Shown in pieces: positions 17,828 to 25,370 of a stretch of 64,000 bases of DNA; position 1 is the first letter of the stretch; each line of letters starts with the position of its first letter. Position numbers and translations under genes: made by a program. Source of the stretch: JAQVEM01 sp964610315 (lineage in GTDB: Bacteria; Actinomycetota; Humimicrobiia; Humimicrobiales; Humimicrobiaceae); the NCBI GenBank assembly GCA_964610315.1, contig CAZSVM010000016.1, positions 3,037 through 67,036 of the forward strand. The letters run 5' to 3'. The notes beneath the pieces were generated by a model. That model ran no database searches, was not told the DNA's origin, and saw only the letters and a program-made list of their open reading frames with translations.

Positions 17828-19225
17828 ATGGAATCACAAAGAAAACAAATATTAACTGGAAACCTGAGAACACTCCTCTTTAAATTTTCTCTCCCTGGTA
17901 TTATAGGAATGATCATAAGTGCCCTCTATAACTTTGTTGACACCATATTTGTGGGAAAGGGTGTCGGCTCATTAGCTATTGCAGCACTTACTATAGTTTT
18001 TCCGATACAGATTATTATGCTGGCCATAGGTTTGATGATAGGAGTCGGCGCAGCATCCATTATATCCCGGGCACTGGGAAGGAATGACCGCAGGCTTGCC
18101 TCAAAAGCAGGCGGGAATGCATTTATCCTGAATATTCTTATAAATACAATTTTAATGATAATAGCCTTTATATTCTCGGACAGAATCCTTATTTTCTTCG
18201 GAGCGTCCAGCGAGGTACTGCCCTATGCACGCGATTATCTGTCTATTATTTTATTTGGATTTGTATTTTTCTCTTTTTCACTGGCATCCAACCATATCAT
18301 AAGGGCTGAAGGCAGGCCCAGAGCCGCAGTTTATCCCATGATTGTAGGAGCGATACTCAATATAATTCTTGACCCTGTATTTATATTTGTACTAAAAATG
18401 GGGGTAAAAGGTGTGGCGTTAGCTACTATTATCAGCCAGATTGCCAGTTCCGCCTATATCATTTTTTATGTATTTTATGGGAAAAGCGTATTTCGCCCCA
18501 CAACTTTTATGCTTAAACCAGAAAAAAGTATGATTAAAAATATTATTTTTATCGGGTTTCCCTCTTTCCTGATGGCTATTACTGATAGCGTAATATTTTT
18601 AATATATAACCGCGCTATTCTCTATTACGGAAATGATCTTTACATAGCTGTGGCCGGAATTACCATGAGAATAATTGATCTGATAGTTATGCCTATCCTG
18701 GGGATTAGCTATGGTTTTTCTACTATTGCCAGCTTCAATTATGGAGCCAAGTTGTATGAAAGGGTAAAAAGAGCTTTTGGAGAAGCAATATTATGGACAA
18801 CCGTAATTGCCACGTCGGGATTCATCGCTACTATGTTTTTTCCCCGGTATCTGCTTGAAATTTTCAGCAATGATCAGGTACTTATAGATATGGGAGTTTT
18901 ACCCATGAGAATTATTGTTATATCTTTGCCCATAATTGGTTTCTTAATAGTGGGAGGAGTTATATTCCAGGCCATAGGTAAACCGCTGCCGACTCTGATT
19001 ATAGATTTTTCCAGACAGATTATTTTTTTAATTCCTGCTATTTTTATTCTTCCTATCTTCTTTGGATTAAATGGAGTCATGCTTTCCTGGCCGTTTTCGG
19101 ATTTTCTTTCCTCTATTGTAACCGGAGTATTTGTCTTTTGGGAGTTAAGGATACTTAATAGGAGTATAAAAGCTAAGGAAGAAAAGGTCCTGGCGGAAAA
19201 GGCAGAATACCAGGAGCTGAATTAA
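17828..19225 (+). CDS. MATE family efflux transporter, copy 1
   Basis: A 465-residue inner-membrane cation/drug antiporter with about 12 predicted helices. The N-terminal signature FKFSLPGIIGMIISALYNFV and VDTIFVG is typical of the NorM/DinF-like MATE group, and the GVGAASIISRALG motif follows. The 238 bases after it lead into a second MATE gene of very similar sequence, so they are tandem duplicates. No ribosome-binding site is seen before the ATG, although TATAAT occurs at 17792-17797. It probably exports drugs or metabolites using Na+ or H+. The 299-base gap upstream is AT-rich with no credible gene. Confidence 0.93.
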   Translation: MESQRKQILTGNLRTLLFKFSLPGIIGMIISALYNFVDTIFVGKGVGSLAIAALTIVFPIQIIMLAIGLMIGVGAASIISRALGRNDRRLASKAGGNAFILNILINTILMIIAFIFSDRILIFFGASSEVLPYARDYLSIILFGFVFFSFSLASNHIIRAEGRPRAAVYPMIVGAILNIILDPVFIFVLKMGVKGVALATIISQIASSAYIIFYVFYGKSVFRPTTFMLKPEKSMIKNIIFIGFPSFLMAITDSVIFLIYNRAILYYGNDLYIAVAGITMRIIDLIVMPILGISYGFSTIASFNYGAKLYERVKRAFGEAILWTTVIATSGFIATMFFPRYLLEIFSNDQVLIDMGVLPMRIIVISLPIIGFLIVGGVIFQAIGKPLPTLIIDFSRQIIFLIPAIFILPIFFGLNGVMLSWPFSDFLSSIVTGVFVFWELRILNRSIKAKEEKVLAEKAEYQELN

Positions 19226-19309
19226 TAATTTGTAATATTAATCTCAAAATTATATTACCTCTGAACAGTACGCAGTATCACCAAACAACCGCATAATAAC
19301 AAATATTTC

Positions 19310-19337
19310 TTGACAATTAATATACCTTAAATATAAT
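19310..19337 (+). promoter_or_regulatory. Consensus sigma-70 type promoter before MATE copy 2
   Basis: A perfect TTGACA (19310-19315) and a perfect TATAAT (19332-19337) are 16 bases apart, the best promoter in the window. It would give a leader of about 120 bases before the start at 19464. The leader contains ATTCG-gaaaaa-CGAAT (19419-19434) followed by T residues, a weak attenuator-like hairpin. Confidence 0.75.
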
Positions 19338-19463
19338 TATAAATTCGTGTGCATTTCCTGAACTCAAGAAAAGTAAGTTATTCGTAAATTATTTTTAAAA
19401 TTTCTGCTATAAATTTTTATTCGGAAAAACGAATTTTTTAAAATTAATCCGGAACTGCAAAAA

Positions 19464-20831
19464 ATGGAAAAACAGAAAAAACAAATTTTAAGTGAAAACC
19501 TGAGGCTATTATTGTTTAAATTTTCTGCGCCTACCATAACTGGTATGGTAATAATAGCTCTATATAATTTTGTAGATACCCTTTTTGTGGGAAATATAGT
19601 GGGACCAGATGCAATTGCCGGCCTTACTATAGTACTTCCTGTGATTATCTTTATAGTGGCCATCGGTCTTTTAACCGGGGTAGGTGCGGCTTCCGTAGTA
19701 TCCCGTTCGCTGGGCAAGGGAGGCAGGGAAAAAGCTGTAACTGCAGGCGGGGACAGTATTGTACTGAATACAATTGTAAACATCATAACCATTGTCCCTA
19801 TTTATATTTTTTCCGAAGATATACTTAGATTTTTGGGTGCTTCCAGTGAAGTGCTGCCCTATGCCAGAGATTATCTAAATATAATGCTTCTGGGATTTGT
19901 ATTTCTATCCTTCTCGGTTAACGGTACCAATCTAATCAGATCCGAAGGGAAGCCCAGGGCCTCTATGTATGAGATGATTATAGGTTCCATTTTGAATATA
20001 ATCCTTGATTATTTGTTCATAGTTATATTCGGATGGGGGGTAAAGGGAGCAGCAATTGCTACTGTTATAAGCCACATATCCAGTGCTGCTTATATTTTTA
20101 TTTTCTTTATGTCCCGGAGCAGTATATTCCACATTAAGCTTAAAATGTTTAAGATAAATAAATCCATATCCCGGGAAATACTGGCCATTGGAGTTCCTTC
20201 TTTTCTTATGGAAATCATTGGCAGTGTGATGTTCCTGCTGTTTATAAGGATTGTACGTCAGTATGGAGGAGATGTTTATATTGCCATAACCGGTATCGGG
20301 ATACGTATCATTGACCTTATATTTATGCCTCTGCTGGGAATAGGTCAGGGCTTCTCTCCTATTGTAGGATTCAATTATGGAGCTAAGCTTTATTCCAGAG
20401 TTAAAAAGGTTCTAAAAGAAGCATTTATCTGGACTTCGGTAATAACTCTGTTCGGATTTATTATAATGGTAATATTTCCGGAATCTTTGATAAGCATATT
20501 TACCAGTGATATAAGTGTGATCGAAAAAGGAGTTGTTCCTTTGAGATTAATTGCCATGTTGGCACCTTTATGGAGCTTTCCCATACTGGGCAGTACATTT
20601 TTCCAGGCCATCGGTAAAGCCAGGCCTTCACTGATCATAACCCTGTCCAGAGATTTGTTTTTCTTTATACCGGCAATTTTTATACTGCCCAGATTATTTG
20701 ATCTCTGGGGGGTTTGGGTTTCCTGGCCGGTTACCGATTTTTGCTGTTTCTTTATAACCGCTATATTCTTGATAAAAGAAATCAGGGTAATAAACAGAAA
20801 TATAGAGATTGGAAGGGAAAAACTAGCCTGA
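19464..20831 (+). CDS. MATE family efflux transporter, copy 2
   Basis: A 455-residue MATE exporter, clearly paralogous to the gene just upstream: both begin with a KQIL...NLR-LLFKFS block and share ALYNFVDT-FVG, GVGAAS--SR-LG and ASSEVLPYARDYL. About half of the N-terminal residues agree by eye. The two differ in helix sequence and charge in the C-terminal half, which suggests different substrates. It has its own consensus promoter at 19310-19337. Confidence 0.93.
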   Translation: MEKQKKQILSENLRLLLFKFSAPTITGMVIIALYNFVDTLFVGNIVGPDAIAGLTIVLPVIIFIVAIGLLTGVGAASVVSRSLGKGGREKAVTAGGDSIVLNTIVNIITIVPIYIFSEDILRFLGASSEVLPYARDYLNIMLLGFVFLSFSVNGTNLIRSEGKPRASMYEMIIGSILNIILDYLFIVIFGWGVKGAAIATVISHISSAAYIFIFFMSRSSIFHIKLKMFKINKSISREILAIGVPSFLMEIIGSVMFLLFIRIVRQYGGDVYIAITGIGIRIIDLIFMPLLGIGQGFSPIVGFNYGAKLYSRVKKVLKEAFIWTSVITLFGFIIMVIFPESLISIFTSDISVIEKGVVPLRLIAMLAPLWSFPILGSTFFQAIGKARPSLIITLSRDLFFFIPAIFILPRLFDLWGVWVSWPVTDFCCFFITAIFLIKEIRVINRNIEIGREKLA

Positions 20832-20969
20832 TTGTATGTTTAACTTAAGGTTTGTTTAAATTAAAACAGGAGAAACTTTTCTTAAGATTAAATAGTATTT
20901 ACATATCCAATGATAATATATACATTCAAGATAGCACCCTCTAAAGTTTTATATTATACCTAACCGGTA

Positions 20970-20978
20970 TGTTATAAT
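20970..20978 (+). promoter_or_regulatory. Extended -10 promoter of tRNA-Ser(GGA)
   Basis: TGTTATAAT, identical to the element before tRNA-Ser(UGA), ends 11 bases before the mature tRNA. Confidence 0.6.
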
Positions 20979-20989
20979 ATTTGATTGGT

Positions 20990-21081
20990 GGAGAGATGGC
21001 TGAGCGGTTTAAGGCGCACGCTTGGAAAGCGTGTAAGCGGCGTAAGCTGCTTCGAGGGTTCAAATCCCTCTCTCTCCGCCA
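20990..21081 (+). tRNA. tRNA-Ser (anticodon GGA)
   Basis: Acceptor stem GGAGAGA/TCTCTCC, discriminator G, CCA encoded. The anticodon stem CACGC/GCGTG encloses TT-GGA-AA with the anticodon at 21024-21026 (reads UCC/UCU). The long variable arm (AAGCGGCGTAAGCTGCTT) marks a type II tRNA. Confidence 0.97.
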
Positions 21082-21166
21082 TAAAGCCTATTGATGTCTA
21101 TCTTTTATTCGATCAAAATGTAAAATATATATAAAATTATAATAATCTAAACTTTAGAGAATAAAG

Positions 21167-21598
21167 ATGAAGAGAAGCGAAATAGCAATTTCCTTTTTCA
21201 ATTTAGGTTATAATTGTGCTCAATCCATATTTTCCGTTTTTAGCGAGGAATTTGGAGTAAATAAGCAGCAGGCTAGATCTGCTGCCTCCGGTTTTGGAGG
21301 AGGTTTTGGAGAATTACAGGAGACCTGCGGTGCTGTAACCGGAGCGATAATGGTAATTGGATGTAAATATTTTGACGAAAATAAATGTTCCGATTCCAAG
21401 AAAATGGTTTACAAAAAAACCAGAGATTTTATAGAAAAATTCAAAAAAAGAAATGGGACCATAAACTGCCTGGAACTTACTGGAGTCAATTTTAAGACCG
21501 GTGAAGGTATGAAGACAGCAGATGAAAAAGCTTTATTCAGGGATAAATGTGAAAAATATGTCAGAGATGCCTGTGAGATATTAGAGGAAATTATATAG
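21167..21598 (+). CDS. C_GCAxxG_C_C family (putative redox) protein
   Basis: A 143-residue protein of the C_GCAxxG_C_C family. Its spaced cysteines are visible: YNCAQSI near residue 19, ETCGAVTGA near 50, then GCKYF, KCSD, NCLEL, DKCEK and DAC toward the C-terminus. The glycine-rich SGFGGGFG loop precedes the core motif. Family members are found mainly in anaerobes and are thought to bind metal or act in redox reactions; the function is not proven. It lies 15 bases before the DNA-repair gene, so the two may be co-transcribed. Confidence 0.85.
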   Translation: MKRSEIAISFFNLGYNCAQSIFSVFSEEFGVNKQQARSAASGFGGGFGELQETCGAVTGAIMVIGCKYFDENKCSDSKKMVYKKTRDFIEKFKKRNGTINCLELTGVNFKTGEGMKTADEKALFRDKCEKYVRDACEILEEII

Positions 21599-21613
21599 AA
21601 TAGTTGCCAGATT

Positions 21614-22327
21614 ATGAAAGAAAATAAAAATTATAACGCAGTAAATATAGTTAAAAGATTAAAATCTTTATCAAATCCGGAAGCGGTTGAAGGAATGGCC
21701 AGATATGGTATCAATCCCAGAAAATGTCTGGGAATATCCATCCCTGATCTAAGAAAGATTGCCGGTGAAACCGGTAAAAATCATAAACTAGCCGGTAAGT
21801 TATGGGCAACAGGTATTCATGAAGCAAGGATACTGGCGGGAATGATTGACCAGCCTGAAGAAGTTACCGAAAAGCAAATGGAGAGCTGGGCGAGCGATTT
21901 CGATTCCTGGGATCTATGCGATCAGGTATGTATGAATCTTTTCAAAAAAATACCTCTTGCTTATGATAAAACCGTGGAATGGAGTACCAGAGATGAAGAA
22001 TTTGTAAAGAGGGCCGGATTTGTTCTTATGGCTATATTTGCAGTAAGTGACAAAAAAGCCGATGATGAAACATTTATTGCTTTCTTCCCTTATATTAAAA
22101 AAGAATCCACGGACAGCAGGAATTATGTAAAAAAAGCGGTAAACTGGGCTTTGAGGCAGATTGGCAAGCGAAATCTCAACCTCAATAAACTGGCTATTGG
22201 ACTGGGAGAAGAGATTTATAGTATCGATTCCGGGAGCGCAAAATGGATTGCCTCTGATGCTCTGAGGGAACTCAAGAATAAAAAAATCCAAAAAAGATTG
22301 ATTGATAAAGAAAAGAAGAGTTTTTGA
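21614..22327 (+). CDS. DNA alkylation repair protein (AlkD-like HEAT-repeat glycosylase)
   Basis: A 237-residue all-helical protein of the AlkD family, which excises bulky or alkylated purines without base flipping. HEAT-like helices run throughout. The active-site patch in AlkD is W109, D113 and W187; the matching region here is DFDSWDLCDQVC, with W and D four residues apart, and KAVNWALRQIGKRN supplies the later W. The second gene of a probable pair behind the cysteine-rich protein; followed at 22382 by tRNA-Ser(CGA). Confidence 0.9.
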   Translation: MKENKNYNAVNIVKRLKSLSNPEAVEGMARYGINPRKCLGISIPDLRKIAGETGKNHKLAGKLWATGIHEARILAGMIDQPEEVTEKQMESWASDFDSWDLCDQVCMNLFKKIPLAYDKTVEWSTRDEEFVKRAGFVLMAIFAVSDKKADDETFIAFFPYIKKESTDSRNYVKKAVNWALRQIGKRNLNLNKLAIGLGEEIYSIDSGSAKWIASDALRELKNKKIQKRLIDKEKKSF

Positions 22328-22381
22328 AAAGCGAAAAGTACTGGTATTCAAAGATTAAAGAGTAATTATTATCGCTGGTGT

Positions 22382-22476
22382 GGAGAGATGGCTGAGTTGG
22401 TCGAAAGCGCTCGACTCGAAATCGAGTGTACTGCTAACAAGCGGTACCGTGGGTTCGAATCCCACTCTCTCCGCCA
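22382..22476 (+). tRNA. tRNA-Ser (anticodon CGA)
   Basis: Acceptor stem GGAGAGA/TCTCTCC, discriminator G, CCA encoded. The anticodon stem CTCGA/TCGAG encloses CT-CGA-AA with the anticodon at 22417-22419 (reads UCG). The long variable arm marks a type II tRNA. It completes the set of four serine anticodon classes in this window. The candidate cassette array starts about 50 bases downstream. Confidence 0.97.
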
Positions 22477-22526
22477 GAAAACTGCTGGTGTTTGCATAGA
22501 TCGGTAAAGTTAGTTTGTGTAAAATA

Positions 22527-22614
22527 TGCCACAAGCGCATGTTTTACGGGATTCGAAAAGACGGACCGAGTAGCACCTGAAGTAACGAGTTTCATAGGTC
22601 GCAGTTAGGTGACA
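22527..22614 (+). repeat. attC-like site 1
   Basis: TGCCACAAGCG (22527-22537) can pair with CGCAGTTAGGTGACA (22600-22614), enclosing an inner hairpin ACCTGAA/TTTCATAGGT at 22575-22599. The R'-type box is GTTAGGT at 22604-22610. Pairing of the outer boxes is imperfect, so this is weaker than the site at 23970. It abuts the next site with only a few bases between. Confidence 0.4.
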
Positions 22615-22617
22615 GCA

Positions 22618-22682
22618 CTACAACAAGTGCGCCAAGACTTACAAAATTGGCGAACTTTGGCAACACGGGAAACGTTGTCCGA
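22618..22682 (+). repeat. attC-like site 2
   Basis: ACAAC (22620-22624) pairs with GTTGT (22674-22678); inside, CGCCAA (22630-22635) pairs perfectly with TTGGCG (22647-22652). The core box GTTGTCC fits GTTRRRY poorly, but the following CGAAATGCC matches the sequence after the other sites (GAAATG). It lies about 45 bases before the ClbS/DfsB-like gene. Confidence 0.42.
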
Positions 22683-22724
22683 AATGCCAAAGCCGAATAA
22701 ATAGTCTAAAGATAGAGAATAGAA

Positions 22725-23210
22725 ATGGAAAAAGATAAAGTAATACAATTCTTTAAGAATGATCATAATAAACTTCTAAAGATTGTTAATCTTCTAAATG
22801 AAGAAAAAATGATTAAAGATATCATAATAGGAGATTGGACTGTAAAAGATATTATTTCCCATATCTCAGCTTGGAATTGGGAAATAATTAAAGCCACTAA
22901 TGATGTCTTAGATAATAAAAAACCTTGGTACATAGATAGAAATGAAATGGAATTTAATAAGAAGGAAATAAATAAAAGAAAGTCATTTAATTTAAAAGAA
23001 GTAATAAACGAATGGCGTAATTCTTATAAAGCTTTGTTAGAAAAAATAGATGTTTTAACTAAAGATGAATGGAAGTATAAATCAAAGTATAAATGGCTTA
23101 ATGGCTCTTTTGTTTCGGTACAATCATTATATGATTATCGTTATTTAGGAGAGGGACATGAAGGTGGCCATGCGAAACAGATAAAGGAATATTTCAAAAT
23201 AGAAGATTAA
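22725..23210 (+). CDS. ClbS/DfsB family four-helix (DinB-like) protein
   Basis: A 161-residue all-helical protein of the ClbS/DfsB (DUF1706) group in the DinB superfamily. The N-terminal helices carry IGDWTVKDIISHISAWNWE, with the conserved D-W-x-x-K-D and H, and the C-terminus has LGEGHEGGHAKQI, with the H-x-x-x-H pair. The founding member ClbS protects cells from colibactin by opening its cyclopropane; most relatives have no known role. The gene is strongly AT-rich. It lies alone between attC-like elements, as expected of an integron cassette, and no promoter is seen. Confidence 0.82.
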   Translation: MEKDKVIQFFKNDHNKLLKIVNLLNEEKMIKDIIIGDWTVKDIISHISAWNWEIIKATNDVLDNKKPWYIDRNEMEFNKKEINKRKSFNLKEVINEWRNSYKALLEKIDVLTKDEWKYKSKYKWLNGSFVSVQSLYDYRYLGEGHEGGHAKQIKEYFKIED

Positions 23211-23321
23211 TTTTTGATAAATGATATTATATAATGAGTTTAAATAATAATGAGTTATTATAGATAAAGCTTTAGTACTTCGGACATCAGGGGGTTGGTG
23301 GGCTTGCTCGCCTGTCGGCAG

Positions 23322-23391
23322 CTCGTCCCAAATTGTCTCCCCCTCGACAAGCTCGGGGTCGGCAACTTTGCCAATCCGCGGGACATTAGGT
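23322..23391 (+). repeat. attC-like site 3
   Basis: GTCCC (23325-23329) pairs with GGGAC (23380-23384), ATTG (23332-23335) with CAAT (23372-23375), and CCCC (23340-23343) with GGGG (23355-23358), a nested hairpin typical of an attC fold. The R'-type box is ATTAGGT (23385-23391), followed by GAAATA. It separates the ClbS/DfsB-like gene from the ester cyclase gene and is much richer in G+C than the former. Confidence 0.45.
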
Positions 23392-23467
23392 GAAATAGTG
23401 GCAGCAAAATATATTAAACGGGATGATATGCTGAGTCAGCAGAAGAAAAAAGAAAGAGGTGATAAAT

Positions 23468-23905
23468 ATGTCAGTAGAAGAAAACAAGGCCATCGCTCGC
23501 CGTTGGAATGACGAGATCTGGAGCAAGGGGAACTTGGAAGCAATAGATGAGCTTCTCGCTACCGACTTCGTCTTTAACTATCCTACTGCCGGAGCAGCGC
23601 CCGACCGGGAAGGCTATAAGAAGACTGTGACCGAAATGTTCGGCCCTTTAGACGATGTTCATTCCACCACCGAGGACATGGTTGTAGAAGAGGACAAGAT
23701 TGTAGTCCGCTGGACTTGGTGCGGCACACATAACAAAGGTGAGTATATGGGGATCGCCCCTACGGGTAAGCAGGTGACGATCACGGGGATTAGCATTCTC
23801 CGCATCGTAGGTGGCAAGATCGTGGAAGAATGGGGGGAGATGGACAATCTGGGCTTTATGGAACAGCTCGGCGTGTTTCCACCGCCCGGGCAGGGCGAAA
23901 AGTAA
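23468..23905 (+). CDS. SnoaL-like ester cyclase / polyketide cyclase family protein
   Basis: A 145-residue cone-fold protein of the SnoaL-like (NTF2 superfamily) group: N-terminal helices with ARRWNDEIWSKGNLEAIDEL, then LATDFVFNYP and GPLDDVHSTTEDMVVEEDKI, VVRWTWCGTH and ITGISILRIVGGKIVEEWGE, a near-complete family pattern. Function is enzymatic or ligand binding and cannot be set more closely. The ATG at 23468 is chosen because AGAGGTGAT lies 8 bases before it; a GTG at 23459 would overlap that site. Rows counted by hand give 47-57% G+C, far above the neighbours, so the gene is recently acquired. It sits between two attC-like sites. Confidence 0.87.
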   Translation: MSVEENKAIARRWNDEIWSKGNLEAIDELLATDFVFNYPTAGAAPDREGYKKTVTEMFGPLDDVHSTTEDMVVEEDKIVVRWTWCGTHNKGEYMGIAPTGKQVTITGISILRIVGGKIVEEWGEMDNLGFMEQLGVFPPPGQGEK

Positions 23906-23969
23906 CCTCTGTAGCTACCCTTTCTATTGAGGTAGGTTAGAAATAAGTCAAAGCTGATTGCTACCATAT

Positions 23970-24026
23970 CGTCTAACAAGAGGTTGCCGACTTCAGTGAC
24001 TTCAACAACCCTGGGAACGTTAGGCG
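23970..24026 (+). repeat. attC-like site 4 (best match)
   Basis: CGTCTAAC (23970-23977, R'' type RYYYAAC) pairs with GTTAGGCG (24019-24026, R' type GTTRRRY) at seven of eight positions, the eighth being a G-T pair. GGTTG (23982-23986) pairs with CAACC (24006-24010). The spacing of 57 bases and the asymmetric inner arms agree with known attC sites. It follows the ester cyclase gene by 64 bases. Confidence 0.6.
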
Positions 24027-24310
24027 AAATGTCCTATCAACTGCATTGAGATATTCACTCCACTAAAAGAAGAGAATATAGTTTAAATGAAAGTAGCAAA
24101 ACTACATATTTTATCCCAAACATCAGGCAAAATCACACTCTGCTAGTTCTTTGCCTGAAGGAGGCGGCTTTGCTTTGTTAGTTGAGTTACTTTGCACATC
24201 GTCTAATTGTGATATGTCCTAAATATCCACAATTTGATAAAATCAATCGGTGAGTGCTTTGGATATACAGTTTCCATTGTATGCCATCATACCATTAAAA
24301 ATAAACCTAA
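24027..24310. other. Gene-free stretch with a perfect 9-base inverted repeat
   Basis: This completes a 405-base gap (23906-24310) without a convincing gene. TCAGGCAAA (24123-24131) and TTTGCCTGA (24150-24158) are perfect inverted repeats, followed by GTTAGTT at 24177-24183; CCCAAAC at 24115-24121 could be the partner box. This may be a degenerate fifth attC-like site. A 19-codon ORF at 24088 is too short to call. GTCTAAT at 24201-24207 resembles another R'' box but no partner was found. Confidence 0.35.
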
Positions 24311-24754
24311 ATGGAAAAAATAAATTTAAAACATATTAAAAAAGAAGATTATACTGATATTTACCATATCATGAAATCATTGGATAAGTGGTTTGATGAC
24401 GGTGCTCTTAAGAGTATCTTAATTGATCTAAGATATCATAAAGGTTATGTTGCCAGGATTAATAATGAAATAATTGGATTTATTACCTATTTCGTTTATG
24501 AAGGGATTGGTAATATTGGATGGATTGGAGTGAAGTCTGATTACCAAAATAAAAAAATCGGTAAGAAGCTGTTAGAAAAAGCTGAGAATGATTTTAAACA
24601 CGACGGTATAAATACTGTTCAGGTCTGTACGTTAAGTGATTCTGTTAAATATGAACCTTATGAAAAAACAAGGTTGTTCTATCATAATAATGGATTAAAG
24701 AGTATCGAAGAGTTAAAACAAATAATCCGGGTTGTCCTGAGGAGTTGTATTTAA
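24311..24754 (+). CDS. GNAT family N-acetyltransferase
   Basis: A 147-residue acetyltransferase of the GNAT fold. Motif A, which binds acetyl-CoA, reads GVKSDYQNKKIGKKLLEKAE, and the preceding strand is NIGWIGV. The N-terminus MEKINLKHIKKEDYTDIYHI is typical of small-molecule GNATs. The C-terminal FYHNNGLKSIEE is the motif B helix. The acceptor is unknown. It is the first gene after the candidate cassette array. Confidence 0.85.
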   Translation: MEKINLKHIKKEDYTDIYHIMKSLDKWFDDGALKSILIDLRYHKGYVARINNEIIGFITYFVYEGIGNIGWIGVKSDYQNKKIGKKLLEKAENDFKHDGINTVQVCTLSDSVKYEPYEKTRLFYHNNGLKSIEELKQIIRVVLRSCI

Positions 24755-24803
24755 GAAAATCACTATATTAGAAATAATGTAATTAGCAGAGAAGGAAATT
24801 TTG

Positions 24804-25214
24804 ATGAAAATAGATTTAGATAAGCACTTTGAATCTAAAAAAGCGATATTGGTCAAGAAAAAACTTGATGAATATAACTTGGAATATGTTGATGGATATG
24901 ACGTAAAGGCTCTAAATGTTTTTGCTAGCGAAAAAGATACGATAATAGGTGGTTTAATTGGGCTAACATATTGGGATTGGTTGTATATAGACAGGTTATG
25001 GGTAGATACGGTACACAGGAGTAAAGGTATAGGAACTAAGATTCTGGAGACTGCCGAGCAAGAAGCACGACTGAGGGGATGCCTGGGTGTTTATTTAAAT
25101 ACCCATGATTTTCAAAATGTAGCATTTTATGAAAAAAGGGGTTTTAAAATAGAGGGGGAGATAAAGGATTTTCCCAAAGGTTACTCCAGGTATCTACTTG
25201 CAAAGATTCTTTAA
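24804..25214 (+). CDS. GNAT family N-acetyltransferase
   Basis: A 136-residue GNAT protein. Motif A is RLWVDTVHRSKGIGTKILE, with R-S-K-G-I-G-T as the pyrophosphate loop, and motif B is FQNVAFYEKRGFKIEGEI. A GAAGGAA ribosome-binding site is placed for the ATG at 24804; a TTG at 24801 directly precedes it. This form is often found in bacterial accessory regions. The acceptor is unknown. Confidence 0.86.
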   Translation: MKIDLDKHFESKKAILVKKKLDEYNLEYVDGYDVKALNVFASEKDTIIGGLIGLTYWDWLYIDRLWVDTVHRSKGIGTKILETAEQEARLRGCLGVYLNTHDFQNVAFYEKRGFKIEGEIKDFPKGYSRYLLAKIL

Positions 25215-25370
25215 CTGTTTTATGCTGACTGCAAATAACGCTGGTTGTACTACTTATTATTTATTGAATTCATCGTCCAAAATACCTGTTTTTGGTAGAA
25301 TATAGGGTTAAAAGGGCAGTTCTAATATATCACAGATAGTTAGCAAGATAATAAACAAGTAGGATAGGAT

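Larger units (their letters stand above)
22527..24026 (+). mobile_element. Candidate integron gene-cassette array without integrase (CALIN-like)
   Basis: Two small unrelated genes, both on the plus strand, alternate with four structured elements that resemble attC recombination sites. Each ends in a GTTAGGY-like core box (GTTAGGT 22604, GTTGTCC 22674, ATTAGGT 23385, GTTAGGC 24019) and has a complementary box 50-80 bases upstream. Three of the four are followed by a GAAAT(A/G) sequence. All sites share one orientation, with each gene 5' of its site, as in true cassettes. The genes differ greatly in base composition. No integrase or attI is in the window. attC identity is inference from the pattern. 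Confidence 0.5.
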
